Assembly: GCA_963841065.1 (NCBI GenBank)
Contig: CAWJBI010000035.1
Location: 62,001-126,000 of the forward strand
Origin: M0108 sp963841065
GTDB lineage: Bacteria > Pseudomonadota > Gammaproteobacteria > Chromatiales > Chromatiaceae
Direction of reading: 5' to 3'
Length of the DNA: 64,000 nucleotides
The position numbers were made by a program, and so were the translations under genes. Below the pieces are notes generated by a model. It was not told the origin of the DNA. It worked only from the letters and a program-made list of their open reading frames with translations, and did no database searches. The first letter of the stretch is position 1. Every line of letters begins with the position of its first letter. Positions 33,509 to 43,223 of the stretch are shown here, one piece after another.

Positions 33509-36184
33509 TCAGGCGTCGGGTTGGGGCCGCGCCCAGCGCCGTACCGCGTACTTGCGGGTCTCTTCCAGGATGCCAAAGGCCAGGGCCAGGAGGACGATGA
33601 TTCCCCAGAGGCCCGGTTCGAACGCCTGGGTGCCAAATACCCAGTTGCCGGGGGCCGTGAAGACGATTAAGACCAGGAGTCCCAGCTCGACCGCCAGGCC
33701 CAGCAGCAGGAGGCGATTGCCGAAGGGGGACAGGGACCAGGCGGCGTTGCGGGGATGGCGGCAGAGGAAGACATTGACGATCTGAGCGGTGACGATGGCC
33801 GCCAGGCAGGCGGTGGTGGCCTGCAAATAGAGGGGGTCCAGGGGGTCGAGGAGGGTGCCGTAGGTCCAGTCACCCAGGTAGAGGACGCAGAAAAAGGCCA
33901 TCAGGGCCGCGATCGCCTGGAGGGGCCCCAGCCAGAGGTAGGCGCGCACCACCAGGGGCCATGAGAGCAGCCGTTCCTGGGCCGGGCGTGGCGGCTGGCG
34001 CATGACGCCGGGGTCCGGCCGCTCGGCCCCCAGGGCCAGGGCGGGAAACATGTCGGTGCCCAGATCGACGGCCAGGATCTGGATGATGGTCAGGGGCAAG
34101 GGGACACGCAGCAGTACATAGACGAGGAAGGGCGCCAGCTCCGGGATATTCGAGGTCAGGATGTAGGTCAGGAACTTGCGGATGTTGTCAAAGACGGCGC
34201 GGCCTTCCTCGATGGCATTGACGATGCTGGCGAAATTGTCGTCCAGCAGGATCATGTCCGCCGCTGATTTCGCCACGTCCGTGCCCGACAGCCCCATGGC
34301 AATGCCGATGTGGGCGGATTTGAGGGCCGGGGCGTCGTTCACGCCATCGCCGGTAACGGCGACGATCTCGCCCTTGCGCTTGAGGGCATTGACGATCAGC
34401 ATCTTCTGCTCGGCGGTGACTCGGGCGAAGAGGATCTCGGGGCTGTCGAGGGCGGTTTGCAGTTGCGCCTTGGTCAGGCGGCGCAGGGACTCACCGAGAA
34501 TGACGCGCGGCCGTTCCCCCTGGACGAGGCCGATCTCGCGGGCGATCGCCTGGGCGGTGTGGGGGTGGTCGCCGGTGACCATGATGACCTTGATGCCCGC
34601 CGAGCGGCAACGGGCGATGGCCTCGGGCACCTCGGGCCTGGGTGGGTCGTAAAGGCCGATCAGGCCGGACAGCACCAACCCTTCCTCCCGGGGTTTGGCG
34701 TCGGCCTCCAGCCGCCGCCAGGCACAGGCCAGGACGCGCAGACCGGCATCGGCCATGCGCTGCTGGGCCTGGGCGATGGCGTGGTGGTTCTGCTTGTCAA
34801 AGGGCTGGGTGCCGTGCCCCGTTTCGATCTCCGCGCATAGAGGCATGACGGCCTCGGGCGCCCCCTTGCAGTAGAGCCAGCGTTCACCCCCTTGGGCGAC
34901 GATCACCGACATACGGCGGCGTTCGCTATCGAAGGGCAGCTCACCCCTGGGGCTCATGTCGGCAAAGGTCCTGGCCTGGCGGGCGAAGGCGACCAAGGCC
35001 AGTTCCATGGGATCACCGAGCCAGATCGGCTGGCCCGCCCGGGTTCCCTGCTTCAGGCTGTGACAGACGGACAGGTTGCGCAACAGCCGCTCAACTCCCG
35101 GCTCATCGGGCGGTACGGGGCCCTCATGTAGGCGGCCATGAAGATAAGTCTGGCGCGCCACCATGCAGTTTTGGGTCAGGGTGCCGGTCTTGTCACTGCA
35201 GATCACGGTCGTGGCCCCCAAGGTCTCGACCGCCGGCAGGTGGCGGATCAGGGCCTGGCGGCGCGCCATGCGCTGGGTGGCCATGGCCAGGGACAGGGTC
35301 ACGGTGGGCAGGAGGCCCTCGGGGACGTTGGCGACGATGATGCCTATGGCGAACATGAGGTTGGCCCAAAAGGGCAGGCCCAGGACGAGGCCGATCAGGA
35401 AGAACAGCAGCCCCAGCCCGGTGGCAAAGATCGCGACCAGCCGGGAGAGCCGGGCTATCTCCTGTTGCAGGTGGGAAGGCGCGCTCTCGGCGGTCTGGGT
35501 CAGATGGGCGATCTGGCCAAATTCGGTGTGCATGCCGGTGGCAAAGACGAGGGCCCGCCCCTCGCCAGCGACCAGGGAGGTCCCGGCCAGCAGCAGGTTC
35601 CGGGTCTCCAGGGTAGTCTTGCCCTCGGGGCAGTCTTCGGCGCTCTTGGCCTTGGGCAGGGATTCACCCGTGATGGTGGCAGTGTTGACGCGGATCTCGG
35701 CGCTGGCGATCAGGCGGCAATCGGCGGGGACGTTGTCGCCGGCCTCCAGCAGGATGATGTCGCCGGGCACCAGCAGTTCCACCGGGAGGCTGGTCAATTG
35801 GCCGTCGCGCACCACCTTGGCGGACTGGGGCAGCAGTTTGCGCAGGGCGTCGATGGCGCGCTCGGCGCGATATTCCTGCCAGTAGGAGAAGCTGCCGTTG
35901 ATGAGGATGACGGCGAGGATGGCGATGCCGAGCTGCCACATCCCCGCGCCAGGGTCGCGGGACTCGGCAAAGAAGGCGAGGCCGGCGGCCACCCAGAGGA
36001 TGAGGGCGAAGAAGTGGGTAAACTCCCGCAGCAGGCGCCGCCACTCCGGCTCGCCGCCGATGGCGAGGATGCGGTTTTCGCCATACTCCCGCAATCGGCG
36101 CTCAGCCTCGCTGGCCGTCAGCCCGGTTTCGGCGGTGCCCAGGCTTTGCAGGGCCGCGGGGATGTCAAGATTAGCCAGGTGCAT
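33509..36184 (-). CDS. P-type cation ATPase of the Na,K-ATPase-like (P2C) type
   Basis: An 891-aa P-type pump. The phosphorylation site is ICSDKTGTLTQNCMVA (Asp near 330), the hinge GDGVNDAPALK is near 625, and ADMILLDDNFASIVNAIEEGR follows. The M4 ion-binding motif reads VANVPEGLLPTVTLSLA, that is PEGLL as in animal Na,K- and H,K-ATPases and not PEGLP as in SERCA. The M6 region has DLGTDMFPALALGAE, also Na,K-pump-like. About ten membrane segments fit. No beta subunit is nearby. The transported ion is inferred (Na+ or K+), not shown. An N-terminal cation_ATPase_N domain precedes M1. Confidence 0.88.
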   Translation of the reverse strand: MHLANLDIPAALQSLGTAETGLTASEAERRLREYGENRILAIGGEPEWRRLLREFTHFFALILWVAAGLAFFAESRDPGAGMWQLGIAILAVILINGSFSYWQEYRAERAIDALRKLLPQSAKVVRDGQLTSLPVELLVPGDIILLEAGDNVPADCRLIASAEIRVNTATITGESLPKAKSAEDCPEGKTTLETRNLLLAGTSLVAGEGRALVFATGMHTEFGQIAHLTQTAESAPSHLQQEIARLSRLVAIFATGLGLLFFLIGLVLGLPFWANLMFAIGIIVANVPEGLLPTVTLSLAMATQRMARRQALIRHLPAVETLGATTVICSDKTGTLTQNCMVARQTYLHGRLHEGPVPPDEPGVERLLRNLSVCHSLKQGTRAGQPIWLGDPMELALVAFARQARTFADMSPRGELPFDSERRRMSVIVAQGGERWLYCKGAPEAVMPLCAEIETGHGTQPFDKQNHHAIAQAQQRMADAGLRVLACAWRRLEADAKPREEGLVLSGLIGLYDPPRPEVPEAIARCRSAGIKVIMVTGDHPHTAQAIAREIGLVQGERPRVILGESLRRLTKAQLQTALDSPEILFARVTAEQKMLIVNALKRKGEIVAVTGDGVNDAPALKSAHIGIAMGLSGTDVAKSAADMILLDDNFASIVNAIEEGRAVFDNIRKFLTYILTSNIPELAPFLVYVLLRVPLPLTIIQILAVDLGTDMFPALALGAERPDPGVMRQPPRPAQERLLSWPLVVRAYLWLGPLQAIAALMAFFCVLYLGDWTYGTLLDPLDPLYLQATTACLAAIVTAQIVNVFLCRHPRNAAWSLSPFGNRLLLLGLAVELGLLVLIVFTAPGNWVFGTQAFEPGLWGIIVLLALAFGILEETRKYAVRRWARPQPDA

Positions 36185-36468
36185 GCAGTCAGCTTAGGCC
36201 AGGATGCCCCCCTTTCCTAGGCGTGGCCTGGCACCTCGATGCCATAACTTTTCGATTGCCGCCGCTCAAGTTCGCCAGGACTTGGGTGGACGATGATCCC
36301 GCACGGCCGCGTCGCAACTCTGGGTCCCGGGCGGCTGGCATCGGCCGATGGGCAATTGGGTTGATGAAGATCGAGGTCGGGACTGTTCCCTGGATCGAGG
36401 GCCGGTTAAGCTTATCGTTTAGGCAATTTCGCACCTGCCACCAAGTCGACAACCCCGTCGAGCCAGCC

Positions 36469-37242
36469 ATGAAGAAATACCCCAATCCCGCCACCCTCTT
36501 CATGACCATAATGGTCTGGGCCCTGGCCGGCGCCCTCTTTGGCGGTCTTTTCTCCGCCCTATACGGACTGCTGGTACTGAGCGGCTTGGCGGCTTGGCAG
36601 GCGGGCATGCTGGGTACCCTGATCGCGGCGGTTACCACCAGCGCCTTTTATAGTTCCATGCCCGTCGCCCTGGCTGGAAGCATGGCCGGGGTGCTGGGCT
36701 CCGTCGGCACCTTGATGGCGGTGGGGAACGGGTTGAGTCTGCCGCTCATCGCGGGCCTGGCCGCAGCCGTTGGCCTAGCCGCGGGCGCCCTCTATGCCTG
36801 GTTGAACCAAGGCGGGGAGCGGCCCCTGGCGGAGAGCCTTACAGGCTTACTCTGTGGTCTGGTAGCGGGGGGAATCCTGTCCCTGGTGCTGACACTCCAT
36901 GGCGCACCCCTGGCCATGGGCCTCATGGCGGCGAGCATCGTGGCCGTGGTGGGGGGGCTCTTCCAACTTACCGAGCGGTTCCTGGTAAGTTATATCGTCC
37001 GCTGGTGTCCGCATTTGATATCCGCCCCCCTGGTCGCCGGGGTCATCGCCGCCGTGGTGGGCGCCGGCGTCTGGGTCATGGCTGGCACGACGGGTTTTGA
37101 CCCCGCCCTGAGCAGCGGTCTGGAGGAGGTCCTGGGCGAGATACCCAGCGGCCTCCTTGGGGGGCTGATGGGTGGCGCCGTCACCAGCATCCTGTTGGAG
37201 ATCCTCGGCGCCCACCTTGAGGAGCATGAGCAGGCGGTTTGA
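36469..37242 (+). CDS. polytopic membrane protein of unknown function
   Basis: A 257-aa Gly/Ala-rich protein with roughly six to eight hydrophobic segments (MVWALAGALFGGLFSALYGL, LPLIAGLAAAVGLAAGALYA, SAPLVAGVIAAVVGAGVWVM) and repeated G-x-x-x-G packing. I choose the ATG at 36469 because the frame upstream (to 36223) is uncharacteristic sequence and hydrophobicity begins here. The C-terminal cytosolic end is acidic (LEEHEQAV). I do not recognise a family. The gene is isolated between the P-type ATPase (divergent) and trpB2 (convergent). Confidence 0.6.
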   Translation: MKKYPNPATLFMTIMVWALAGALFGGLFSALYGLLVLSGLAAWQAGMLGTLIAAVTTSAFYSSMPVALAGSMAGVLGSVGTLMAVGNGLSLPLIAGLAAAVGLAAGALYAWLNQGGERPLAESLTGLLCGLVAGGILSLVLTLHGAPLAMGLMAASIVAVVGGLFQLTERFLVSYIVRWCPHLISAPLVAGVIAAVVGAGVWVMAGTTGFDPALSSGLEEVLGEIPSGLLGGLMGGAVTSILLEILGAHLEEHEQAV

Positions 37243-37290
37243 GAAATCAGGGCATCCCTGCCCACGACGGAGAAAGTGAGAGGGCTGCCC

Positions 37291-38652
37291 TCACACCCCC
37301 GACGGCAAGCCCGCCAGTGCCATCGCCACCTCGGTTTCGTCATACACCAGATCCTGAAGTTTACCGGTCAGGTAGTCGGTGTAGGCCTGCATGTCGAAGT
37401 GACCATGGCCGCAGAGGTTGAAGAGAATGGTCTTGGCCTCGCCGGACTCCCGGCACTTCTCGGCCTCGTGGATGGCGGCGCGCACCGCGTGGTTGGCCTC
37501 GGGTGCCGGGATGATGCCCTCGGCCTTGGCGAACTGGAGCCCGGCGGCGAAGCACTCCAACTGGTTGTAGGAGCGCGGCGCTATGTAGCCCAGCTTGGCC
37601 AAATGGCTGATCTGGGGGGCCATGCCGTGATAGCGCAGCCCGCCGGCGTGGAAGCCCGGGGGGACGAAGCTGGAGCCGAGGGTGAACATCTTGCACAGGG
37701 GGGTCAGGTGGGCGGTATCGCCAAAGTCATAGGCGAAGAGGCCCTTGGTCAGGGTCGGGCAGGCGGAAGGCTCTACGGCGATGAACTCGATGTTGCCGCC
37801 CTCGCGCAGTTGCTTACCCAGGAAGGGGAAGGCCAGACCCGCGAAGTTACTGCCACCGCCGGTGCAACCGATGACCATATCCGGCCAGTCGCCCGCCATC
37901 GCCAGTTGTTGCATGGACTCCAGCCCCGTGACGGTCTGGTGCAGCAGGACGTGATTGAGGACGCTGCCCAGGGCGTACTTGGTGTCGTCCCGCTGGGCGG
38001 CCATCTCCACTGCCTCGCTGATGGCGATGCCGAGGCTGCCGGTGCTGTCCGGGTGCTCGGCCAGGATGGCGCGCCCCGAGGCCGTGGTCTCGGAGGGGCT
38101 GGCGATACACTGGGCGCCGAAGGCCTCCATGAAGGCGCGCCGGTAGGGCTTCTGGTGATAACTCACCTTGACCATGTACACCACGATCTCCAGTCCGAAG
38201 AAGGCGCCGGCGAGGGCCAGCGAGGAACCCCACTGGCCGGCGCCGGTTTCGGTGGTGATGCGCTTGACCCCTTCCTCCTTGTTGTAGAAGGCCTGGGGGA
38301 TGGCGGTGTTGGGCTTGTGACTGCCGGCGGGGCTGACGCCTTCGTACTTATAATAAATTTTGGCCGGGGTGTTGAGGGCCTTTTCCAGGCGGCGCGCCCG
38401 GAACAGGGGCGAAGGGCGCCACTGGCGATAGACCTCCCGCACCGGACCGGGGATTTCGATCTCCCGCTCGGCACTCATCTCCTGCTCGATGACGGCGCGC
38501 GGGAAGATGGGCGCCAGGTCATCGGGGGTGATGGGTTGATGGGTGCCCGGGTGGAGCACCGGGTCCAGGGGGACCGGCAGGTCGGCATTGATGTTGTACC
38601 AGGACTTGGGTATGTCCTGCTCGTCGAGCAGGTATTTGACGTTGTCGGACAT
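37291..38652 (-). CDS. TrpB2-type tryptophan synthase beta-like PLP enzyme
   Basis: A 453-aa PLP enzyme of the TrpB2 class. The Schiff-base Lys is in SPAGSHKPNTAI, the allylic region is RITTETGAGQWGSSLALAG, and the phosphate-binding loop is IGCTGGGSNFAGL. The long N-terminal lead (SDNVKYLLDEQDIPKSWYNI) and insertions are typical of TrpB2, which is larger than TrpB1 and often lacks a TrpA partner. No trpA is adjacent. The start at 38652 is preferred over 38730 since homologous sequence begins with MSDNVKYLL. The enzyme probably makes Trp from serine and indole. Confidence 0.9.
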   Translation of the reverse strand: MSDNVKYLLDEQDIPKSWYNINADLPVPLDPVLHPGTHQPITPDDLAPIFPRAVIEQEMSAEREIEIPGPVREVYRQWRPSPLFRARRLEKALNTPAKIYYKYEGVSPAGSHKPNTAIPQAFYNKEEGVKRITTETGAGQWGSSLALAGAFFGLEIVVYMVKVSYHQKPYRRAFMEAFGAQCIASPSETTASGRAILAEHPDSTGSLGIAISEAVEMAAQRDDTKYALGSVLNHVLLHQTVTGLESMQQLAMAGDWPDMVIGCTGGGSNFAGLAFPFLGKQLREGGNIEFIAVEPSACPTLTKGLFAYDFGDTAHLTPLCKMFTLGSSFVPPGFHAGGLRYHGMAPQISHLAKLGYIAPRSYNQLECFAAGLQFAKAEGIIPAPEANHAVRAAIHEAEKCRESGEAKTILFNLCGHGHFDMQAYTDYLTGKLQDLVYDETEVAMALAGLPSGV

Positions 38653-38929
38653 GGACGGCCAGGACCTCTCCGTTGGGGCTGCGATCTTGATCGCGATGGG
38701 GATCGCGAGGGTGATGCCCGAGCAGGGCACCGGGCCGGCCTAGTTTGCCAGTTTCTAGGCCGAGCATAAATGGGAGTTTGAAATTCCTTTCGGGTTCCGG
38801 GCTCCCGCCCCGGCCCCGGGTCAGGCTCGCCCTACCCATGAGACGCAAATGTTTCGGGAAGTGGGTGCCCGGGCATGATAAAATATATCCTTTCACCGGG
38901 TGCGCTAATAAAACCACGAGGTAATCGTC

Positions 38930-39844
38930 ATGTCGGATGATTTGAAGAACCCTGAATTTGTGGAATATCGCGGTCAGCAGGTCAAACTGACGGAGCTGAT
39001 GGACGATTACCGTAACATGCGCAACAAGTTAGCGCAGAGTAAGAGCGAAAACCGCAGTTCAGTCGTGCGTCGGCGCCAGGAGAAGAGTCTCAAGCCTTAC
39101 CAGGCCGAGCTGATCCGGTTGCAGAAGTATCTGGAAGAAACCAAGACCCGCATGATCATCGTTTTCGAGGGCCGGGACGCGGCGGGCAAGGGTGGCACCA
39201 TTCGCCGTGTTTCGCGGTACATGAACGAGAAACGTTATCGCCTCGTCGCCCTCGGCAAACCCACCGAGGAGCAGCGTCACCAGTGGTTCTTCCAGCGTTA
39301 CGTGGCCCAGTTCCCCACCGGTGGCGAGGTGGTGCTCTTTGATCGGAGCTGGTACAACCGCGCCGTGGTAGAGCCGATCTTTGGTTTCTGCTCCGACCAG
39401 GAGTACCAGAACTTCATGTACGGCGTGGTGGGCTTCGAGAAGGATCTGGTCCGCCAGGGCACCATTCTGGTCAAGCTCTATTTCAGCGTCACCAAAGATG
39501 AACAGTCCCGCCGTTTCGAGCGGCGCAAGACGGACCCTCTGCGTCAATGGAAGCTGTCGGAGATCGACGCCCAGGCCCAGGACCGCTGGGACGACTTCAC
39601 CCGCCAGAAGTACGAGATGATCAAGCGTACCCATGCGGCGCATGCGCCATGGACCATCATTCGCTCCAATAATAAGTATCGCGCCCGCATCAATGCCATG
39701 AAGGTGATCCTGAACGCGGTGCCCTACGAGCGCCTGAACAAGGAACTGGACTTTGTGCCGGACCCCGAGATCGTCATCTCCGGTGCCCGGGAGCTGGAGA
39801 TCATGGAGGCCCAGGCCCTGCGCGAGGGTCGCTTCACCGGCTAA
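38930..39844 (+). CDS. ppk2: polyphosphate kinase 2 family protein
   Basis: A 304-aa PPK2-type kinase, which moves phosphate between polyphosphate and nucleotides. Walker A is FEGRDAAGKGGTIRRVS, the lid/Walker B-like segment is LFDRSWYNRAVVEPIFGF, and the substrate-binding ERRKTDPLRQWKLSEIDAQA follows. Subclass is unclear. GAGGTAATC lies upstream of the ATG. It opens a block of glycogen genes, which suggests linked storage-polymer metabolism. Confidence 0.92.
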   Translation: MSDDLKNPEFVEYRGQQVKLTELMDDYRNMRNKLAQSKSENRSSVVRRRQEKSLKPYQAELIRLQKYLEETKTRMIIVFEGRDAAGKGGTIRRVSRYMNEKRYRLVALGKPTEEQRHQWFFQRYVAQFPTGGEVVLFDRSWYNRAVVEPIFGFCSDQEYQNFMYGVVGFEKDLVRQGTILVKLYFSVTKDEQSRRFERRKTDPLRQWKLSEIDAQAQDRWDDFTRQKYEMIKRTHAAHAPWTIIRSNNKYRARINAMKVILNAVPYERLNKELDFVPDPEIVISGARELEIMEAQALREGRFTG

Positions 39845-39925
39845 TTGAGCGTCCGAGGGGGCGGCCCCCTCCGGAGGCCGGCCCCTCGATAGCTATCCCT
39901 GGCACTCTTGTCTAACGACCTCCCC

Positions 39926-42010
39926 ATGACCCTAGGCCCCTTCACCACCCTGCCTGGCCGGCGTTATCCCCCGGGGGCGAGCCTGGAACCCGAGGGGGTC
40001 AATTTCTCGATCTTTAGCCGCCACGCCACCGGCGTCGAACTCCTCCTTTACCAGGGCCATGACAGCCCGGAACCCTTCCAGGTTATCCGCCTGGACCCCG
40101 AGATCAACCACACCTTCTTCTCCTGGCACCTGTTGGTGGTGGGGTTGCCCGTCGGCACGCATTTCACCTGGCGCATGGAGGGTCCCAATGATCCCCGTGG
40201 TCGGGGGTTGCGCTTCGATGCCCGGGTCGAGCTCCTGGAACCCTGCGCGCGGGCGGTCAATAAGGCGGGCTGGGATCGCTGGCGTCGCCTGCGGCAAGGC
40301 GTTTTGCTCCATGACTCCCCCCGGGCCATGGTCATTGGCGACGACTATGACTGGCAGGGGGACGCCCCCCTGCGCCTGCCGCCGGAAGAGATGGTCATCT
40401 ACGAGCTGCACGTCGGTGGCTTTACCCGTCACCCCTCTTCGGGCGTGCGGCATCCCGGTACCTTTGGGGGGCTGATCGAAAAGATCCCCTACCTCCAGTC
40501 CCTCGGCATTACCCACGTCGAGCTGATGCCGGTCATGGCCTTCGATGATCAGGATGTACCCCGGGGCGTGCGGGATCTGGGCCTGAGCAATTTTTGGGGC
40601 TACAGCACCCATAGCTTCTATTCCCCGCACCCGGGCTATTGCGTGACCCCCGAGGCCGGGACCCATCGCGATGAATTCCGGGACATGGTCAAGGCCCTGC
40701 ATCGGGCGGGGATCGGCGTCATCCTGGACGTGGTCTTCAATCACACGGCGGAGGGCGGGGCCGATGGGCCTGTCCTCAATTTCAAGGGATTTGGCAACGA
40801 AACCTTTTACCTGCTCGACAGCATCGACAAGGGGCACTACCTGGACTTCACCGGTTGCGGCAATACCTTCAACGCCAATCACCCCTTGGTGTCGCGCTTC
40901 ATCATCGATTGCCTGGAGTACTGGGTGCGGGCCATGCATGTGGATGGTTTCCGCTTCGATCTGGCCAGCGCCCTGGCGCGGGGGGAGGATGGCCAGCCCA
41001 TGCACAATCCACCCCTCCTTTGGGGCATCGAATTTTCCGACGTCCTGGCCCATACCGAGATCATCGCCGAGGCCTGGGACGCCGCCGGTCTCTATCAGGT
41101 CGGGACCTTTCCCGGTTACCGCTGGATGGAGTGGAATGGCCGCTATCGCGACAGCGTGCGGCGCTTCGTCCGTGGCGACGGCGGCCTCATCGGCGAGGTG
41201 GCCAGCCGCATCACCGGTAGCAGCGACCTCTATCAGGCTAATCAGCGCCTGCCGATCAACAGCATCAACTTCGTCACCTGCCATGACGGCTTCACCCTCT
41301 GGGACCTGGTCAGTTATGACCGCAAACACAACGAGGCGAATGGCGAGGCCGCCCGGGATGGCAGCGACGAGAACCTGAGCTGGAACTGTGGGAGCGAGGG
41401 CGAGACCCAGGACGAGGCCATTCTCGCCTTGCGTCGGCGGCAGGCCCGCAACCTGATGGCCATCCTTTTTCTCAGCCAGGGTATCCCCATGATCCTGGCC
41501 GGTGACGAGGTGTTGCGCACCCAGGGCGGCAATAACAATGCCTGGTGTCAGGACAACCCGGTTGGCTGGTTTGACTGGACCCAGGTCGTGACGCATGACC
41601 CCATGCGCCGTTTCGTCGCGGGGCTGGTGGCGCTGCGCAAGCGTCACCCGAGCCTGCGGCGGCGGCGTTTTCTGACCGGCCGTCCCCGCCAGGATGACGC
41701 CAGGCCGGACATCGCCTGGCAGGGGGCCGATGGCCAGCCCCCGAACTGGGAGGCAACCGGAGACTCTTGTCTGGGTTTCACCCTGGCGCGGGTCGCGGCG
41801 GATGAGGCCGATCTGTGCGCCCTGCTCAACATGGGCGTCGCGGGCCGGGGTTTCCGTCTCCCCAGCCTGCCGGGCCGTGCCTGGTATCTGGTCCTGGATA
41901 CGGGCCGCCCCCCGGGCGCGGATCTGGTGCCAGCCCAGGAACAAGTGCCTCTCCTGCGAGATGAGATCTATCTCGAGGCCCATAGCCTGGTGATTCTCGA
42001 GGGACGCTGA
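39926..42010 (+). CDS. glgX: glycogen debranching enzyme GlgX
   Basis: A 694-aa GH13 isoamylase-type enzyme that cleaves alpha-1,6 branches. An N-terminal CBM48-like region (PPGASLEPEGVNFSIFSRHA) precedes the barrel. Catalytic segments: DVVFNHTAEGG, the nucleophile Asp in DGFRFDLASALARGEDG, the acid Glu in IIAEAWDAAGLYQVG, and NFVTCHDGFTLWDLVSYDRK. I use the ATG at 39926; a TTG at 39908 would add six residues, and neither has a clear ribosome site. Length is near the family's 650-720. Confidence 0.93.
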   Translation: MTLGPFTTLPGRRYPPGASLEPEGVNFSIFSRHATGVELLLYQGHDSPEPFQVIRLDPEINHTFFSWHLLVVGLPVGTHFTWRMEGPNDPRGRGLRFDARVELLEPCARAVNKAGWDRWRRLRQGVLLHDSPRAMVIGDDYDWQGDAPLRLPPEEMVIYELHVGGFTRHPSSGVRHPGTFGGLIEKIPYLQSLGITHVELMPVMAFDDQDVPRGVRDLGLSNFWGYSTHSFYSPHPGYCVTPEAGTHRDEFRDMVKALHRAGIGVILDVVFNHTAEGGADGPVLNFKGFGNETFYLLDSIDKGHYLDFTGCGNTFNANHPLVSRFIIDCLEYWVRAMHVDGFRFDLASALARGEDGQPMHNPPLLWGIEFSDVLAHTEIIAEAWDAAGLYQVGTFPGYRWMEWNGRYRDSVRRFVRGDGGLIGEVASRITGSSDLYQANQRLPINSINFVTCHDGFTLWDLVSYDRKHNEANGEAARDGSDENLSWNCGSEGETQDEAILALRRRQARNLMAILFLSQGIPMILAGDEVLRTQGGNNNAWCQDNPVGWFDWTQVVTHDPMRRFVAGLVALRKRHPSLRRRRFLTGRPRQDDARPDIAWQGADGQPPNWEATGDSCLGFTLARVAADEADLCALLNMGVAGRGFRLPSLPGRAWYLVLDTGRPPGADLVPAQEQVPLLRDEIYLEAHSLVILEGR

Positions 42011-42200
42011 GGACCGCCCGCCGGGGTGGTCGGACATCCGAGTGGGGGTCGTGCGGTTGAAAGGGGCGAAATCGCCCGTCTCCTGAGCTAAAATCCGACC
42101 TTTGTCGCCGCCGGTCCTGGGCGCCGGCACCTACGCCAGCAGCGGGTTCGAGCCATGACCGGTATCTTCCTTGCCATGCGATTGCGCGGGCAGCACCCGA

Positions 42201-43220
42201 ATGCCTGAGACCCCTACGGGTGAGTGGGGGCCGGATCGGCTCCGCGCGGTGGCCGCGGGCATCGAGCGCGAGTTCCCGCTGACCTCCCGTCGCACCCTGC
42301 TCAGTCTCTTTGATCTGGATCCCGACCAGCTTCAGGCCCAATGGCAGGTGGAGTCGGGACAACTGGCGCTGGTGCGGGGCGCCTTCCCGGTGGGGCTGCA
42401 GGGAATCCATCAGCGTCTGCGGCTGTTGCGGGAGGATGCGGGGCATCTGGAGGTCGCCGCCCTGTCCCTGCCGGCTGGCGAGTTGGATGCCCAGGGCGTG
42501 GCCCGCTTCCTGGTGAGCGGTGGTCCCGGCGTCCTCTACCGGGCCGAACTGGGCCTCGCCACCCCGGAGGGCGGCTGGATCCTGTTGGCGCGCTCCAACC
42601 TGGCGACCCTGCCACCGCGTCCCTTGCGGCTTATTCCACCCCGGCCCGCCGGGTTCGCCGGGCATCAAGAGGAGGCCGGGGCGGGTGCGTACTTACCTCC
42701 ATCACCCCCCCTACCGGCCGGAGTGGAGGCCTCTCCTCCCTGGGACCCGACCCTGGCGGATGCGGGCCAGGAGCTGGAGCCGGAATTTCCCCAGCCACCG
42801 ACCTTGGCAACCCCCTCCGTCGGGGTGGTCTCTCAGCCTCCCGGTGCCCCTCGGTCAAGGACCGCCAGTGGGCGCAAGTCCCAGCCCCTGGTCATAGCGC
42901 GCAACCCCCTGCCGGGGCAAGACCACTCCCGACCGGCGCGGATAGCGGCGCCCTTGGTGCCCCTGGCGCCAGCGAAGGGTTCGGATGATCTGCCCTTGAG
43001 CGCCTGCCAGACATCCCCTCTCCTGGCGACCTTCGATCCTCGCGTGCGCCCGCTCCAGTCCCGGTTCCGGGTCCCCCTCTCCGGGTTCCCCGTCGGGTGC
43101 CTGGGAAGATCCCGGCTTGCAGGGCCCTGGCGCCCGCTTCTGGCTCTTTGCCTACCCACCCGACACCCCTTCCGCCGCTGGTCCCACCCCCCGCCCCTTC
43201 GCGCCAGCCCCGCCCCCTAG
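42201..43220 (+). CDS. DUF4912-like protein with Pro-rich tail
   Basis: A 339-aa protein. Residues 1-150 contain EFPLTSRRTLLSLFDLDPDQ and YRAELGLATPEGGWILLARS, the pattern of DUF4912, a domain found with glycogen-branching genes. The remaining residues are low-complexity Pro/Ser/Arg-rich sequence with no recognisable fold. The ATG at 42201 is chosen because the upstream 10 codons (from 42171) have no support. The next gene (GH57 enzyme) starts 3 bp after its stop, so they are co-translated. Confidence 0.65.
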   Translation: MPETPTGEWGPDRLRAVAAGIEREFPLTSRRTLLSLFDLDPDQLQAQWQVESGQLALVRGAFPVGLQGIHQRLRLLREDAGHLEVAALSLPAGELDAQGVARFLVSGGPGVLYRAELGLATPEGGWILLARSNLATLPPRPLRLIPPRPAGFAGHQEEAGAGAYLPPSPPLPAGVEASPPWDPTLADAGQELEPEFPQPPTLATPSVGVVSQPPGAPRSRTASGRKSQPLVIARNPLPGQDHSRPARIAAPLVPLAPAKGSDDLPLSACQTSPLLATFDPRVRPLQSRFRVPLSGFPVGCLGRSRLAGPWRPLLALCLPTRHPFRRWSHPPPLRASPAP

Positions 43221-43223
43221 GCC

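Noticed and set aside
39932..42130. A 732-aa leftward frame opposite glgX
   Set aside because: GlgX has all GH13 catalytic motifs; the opposite frame shows no motif or ribosome site.
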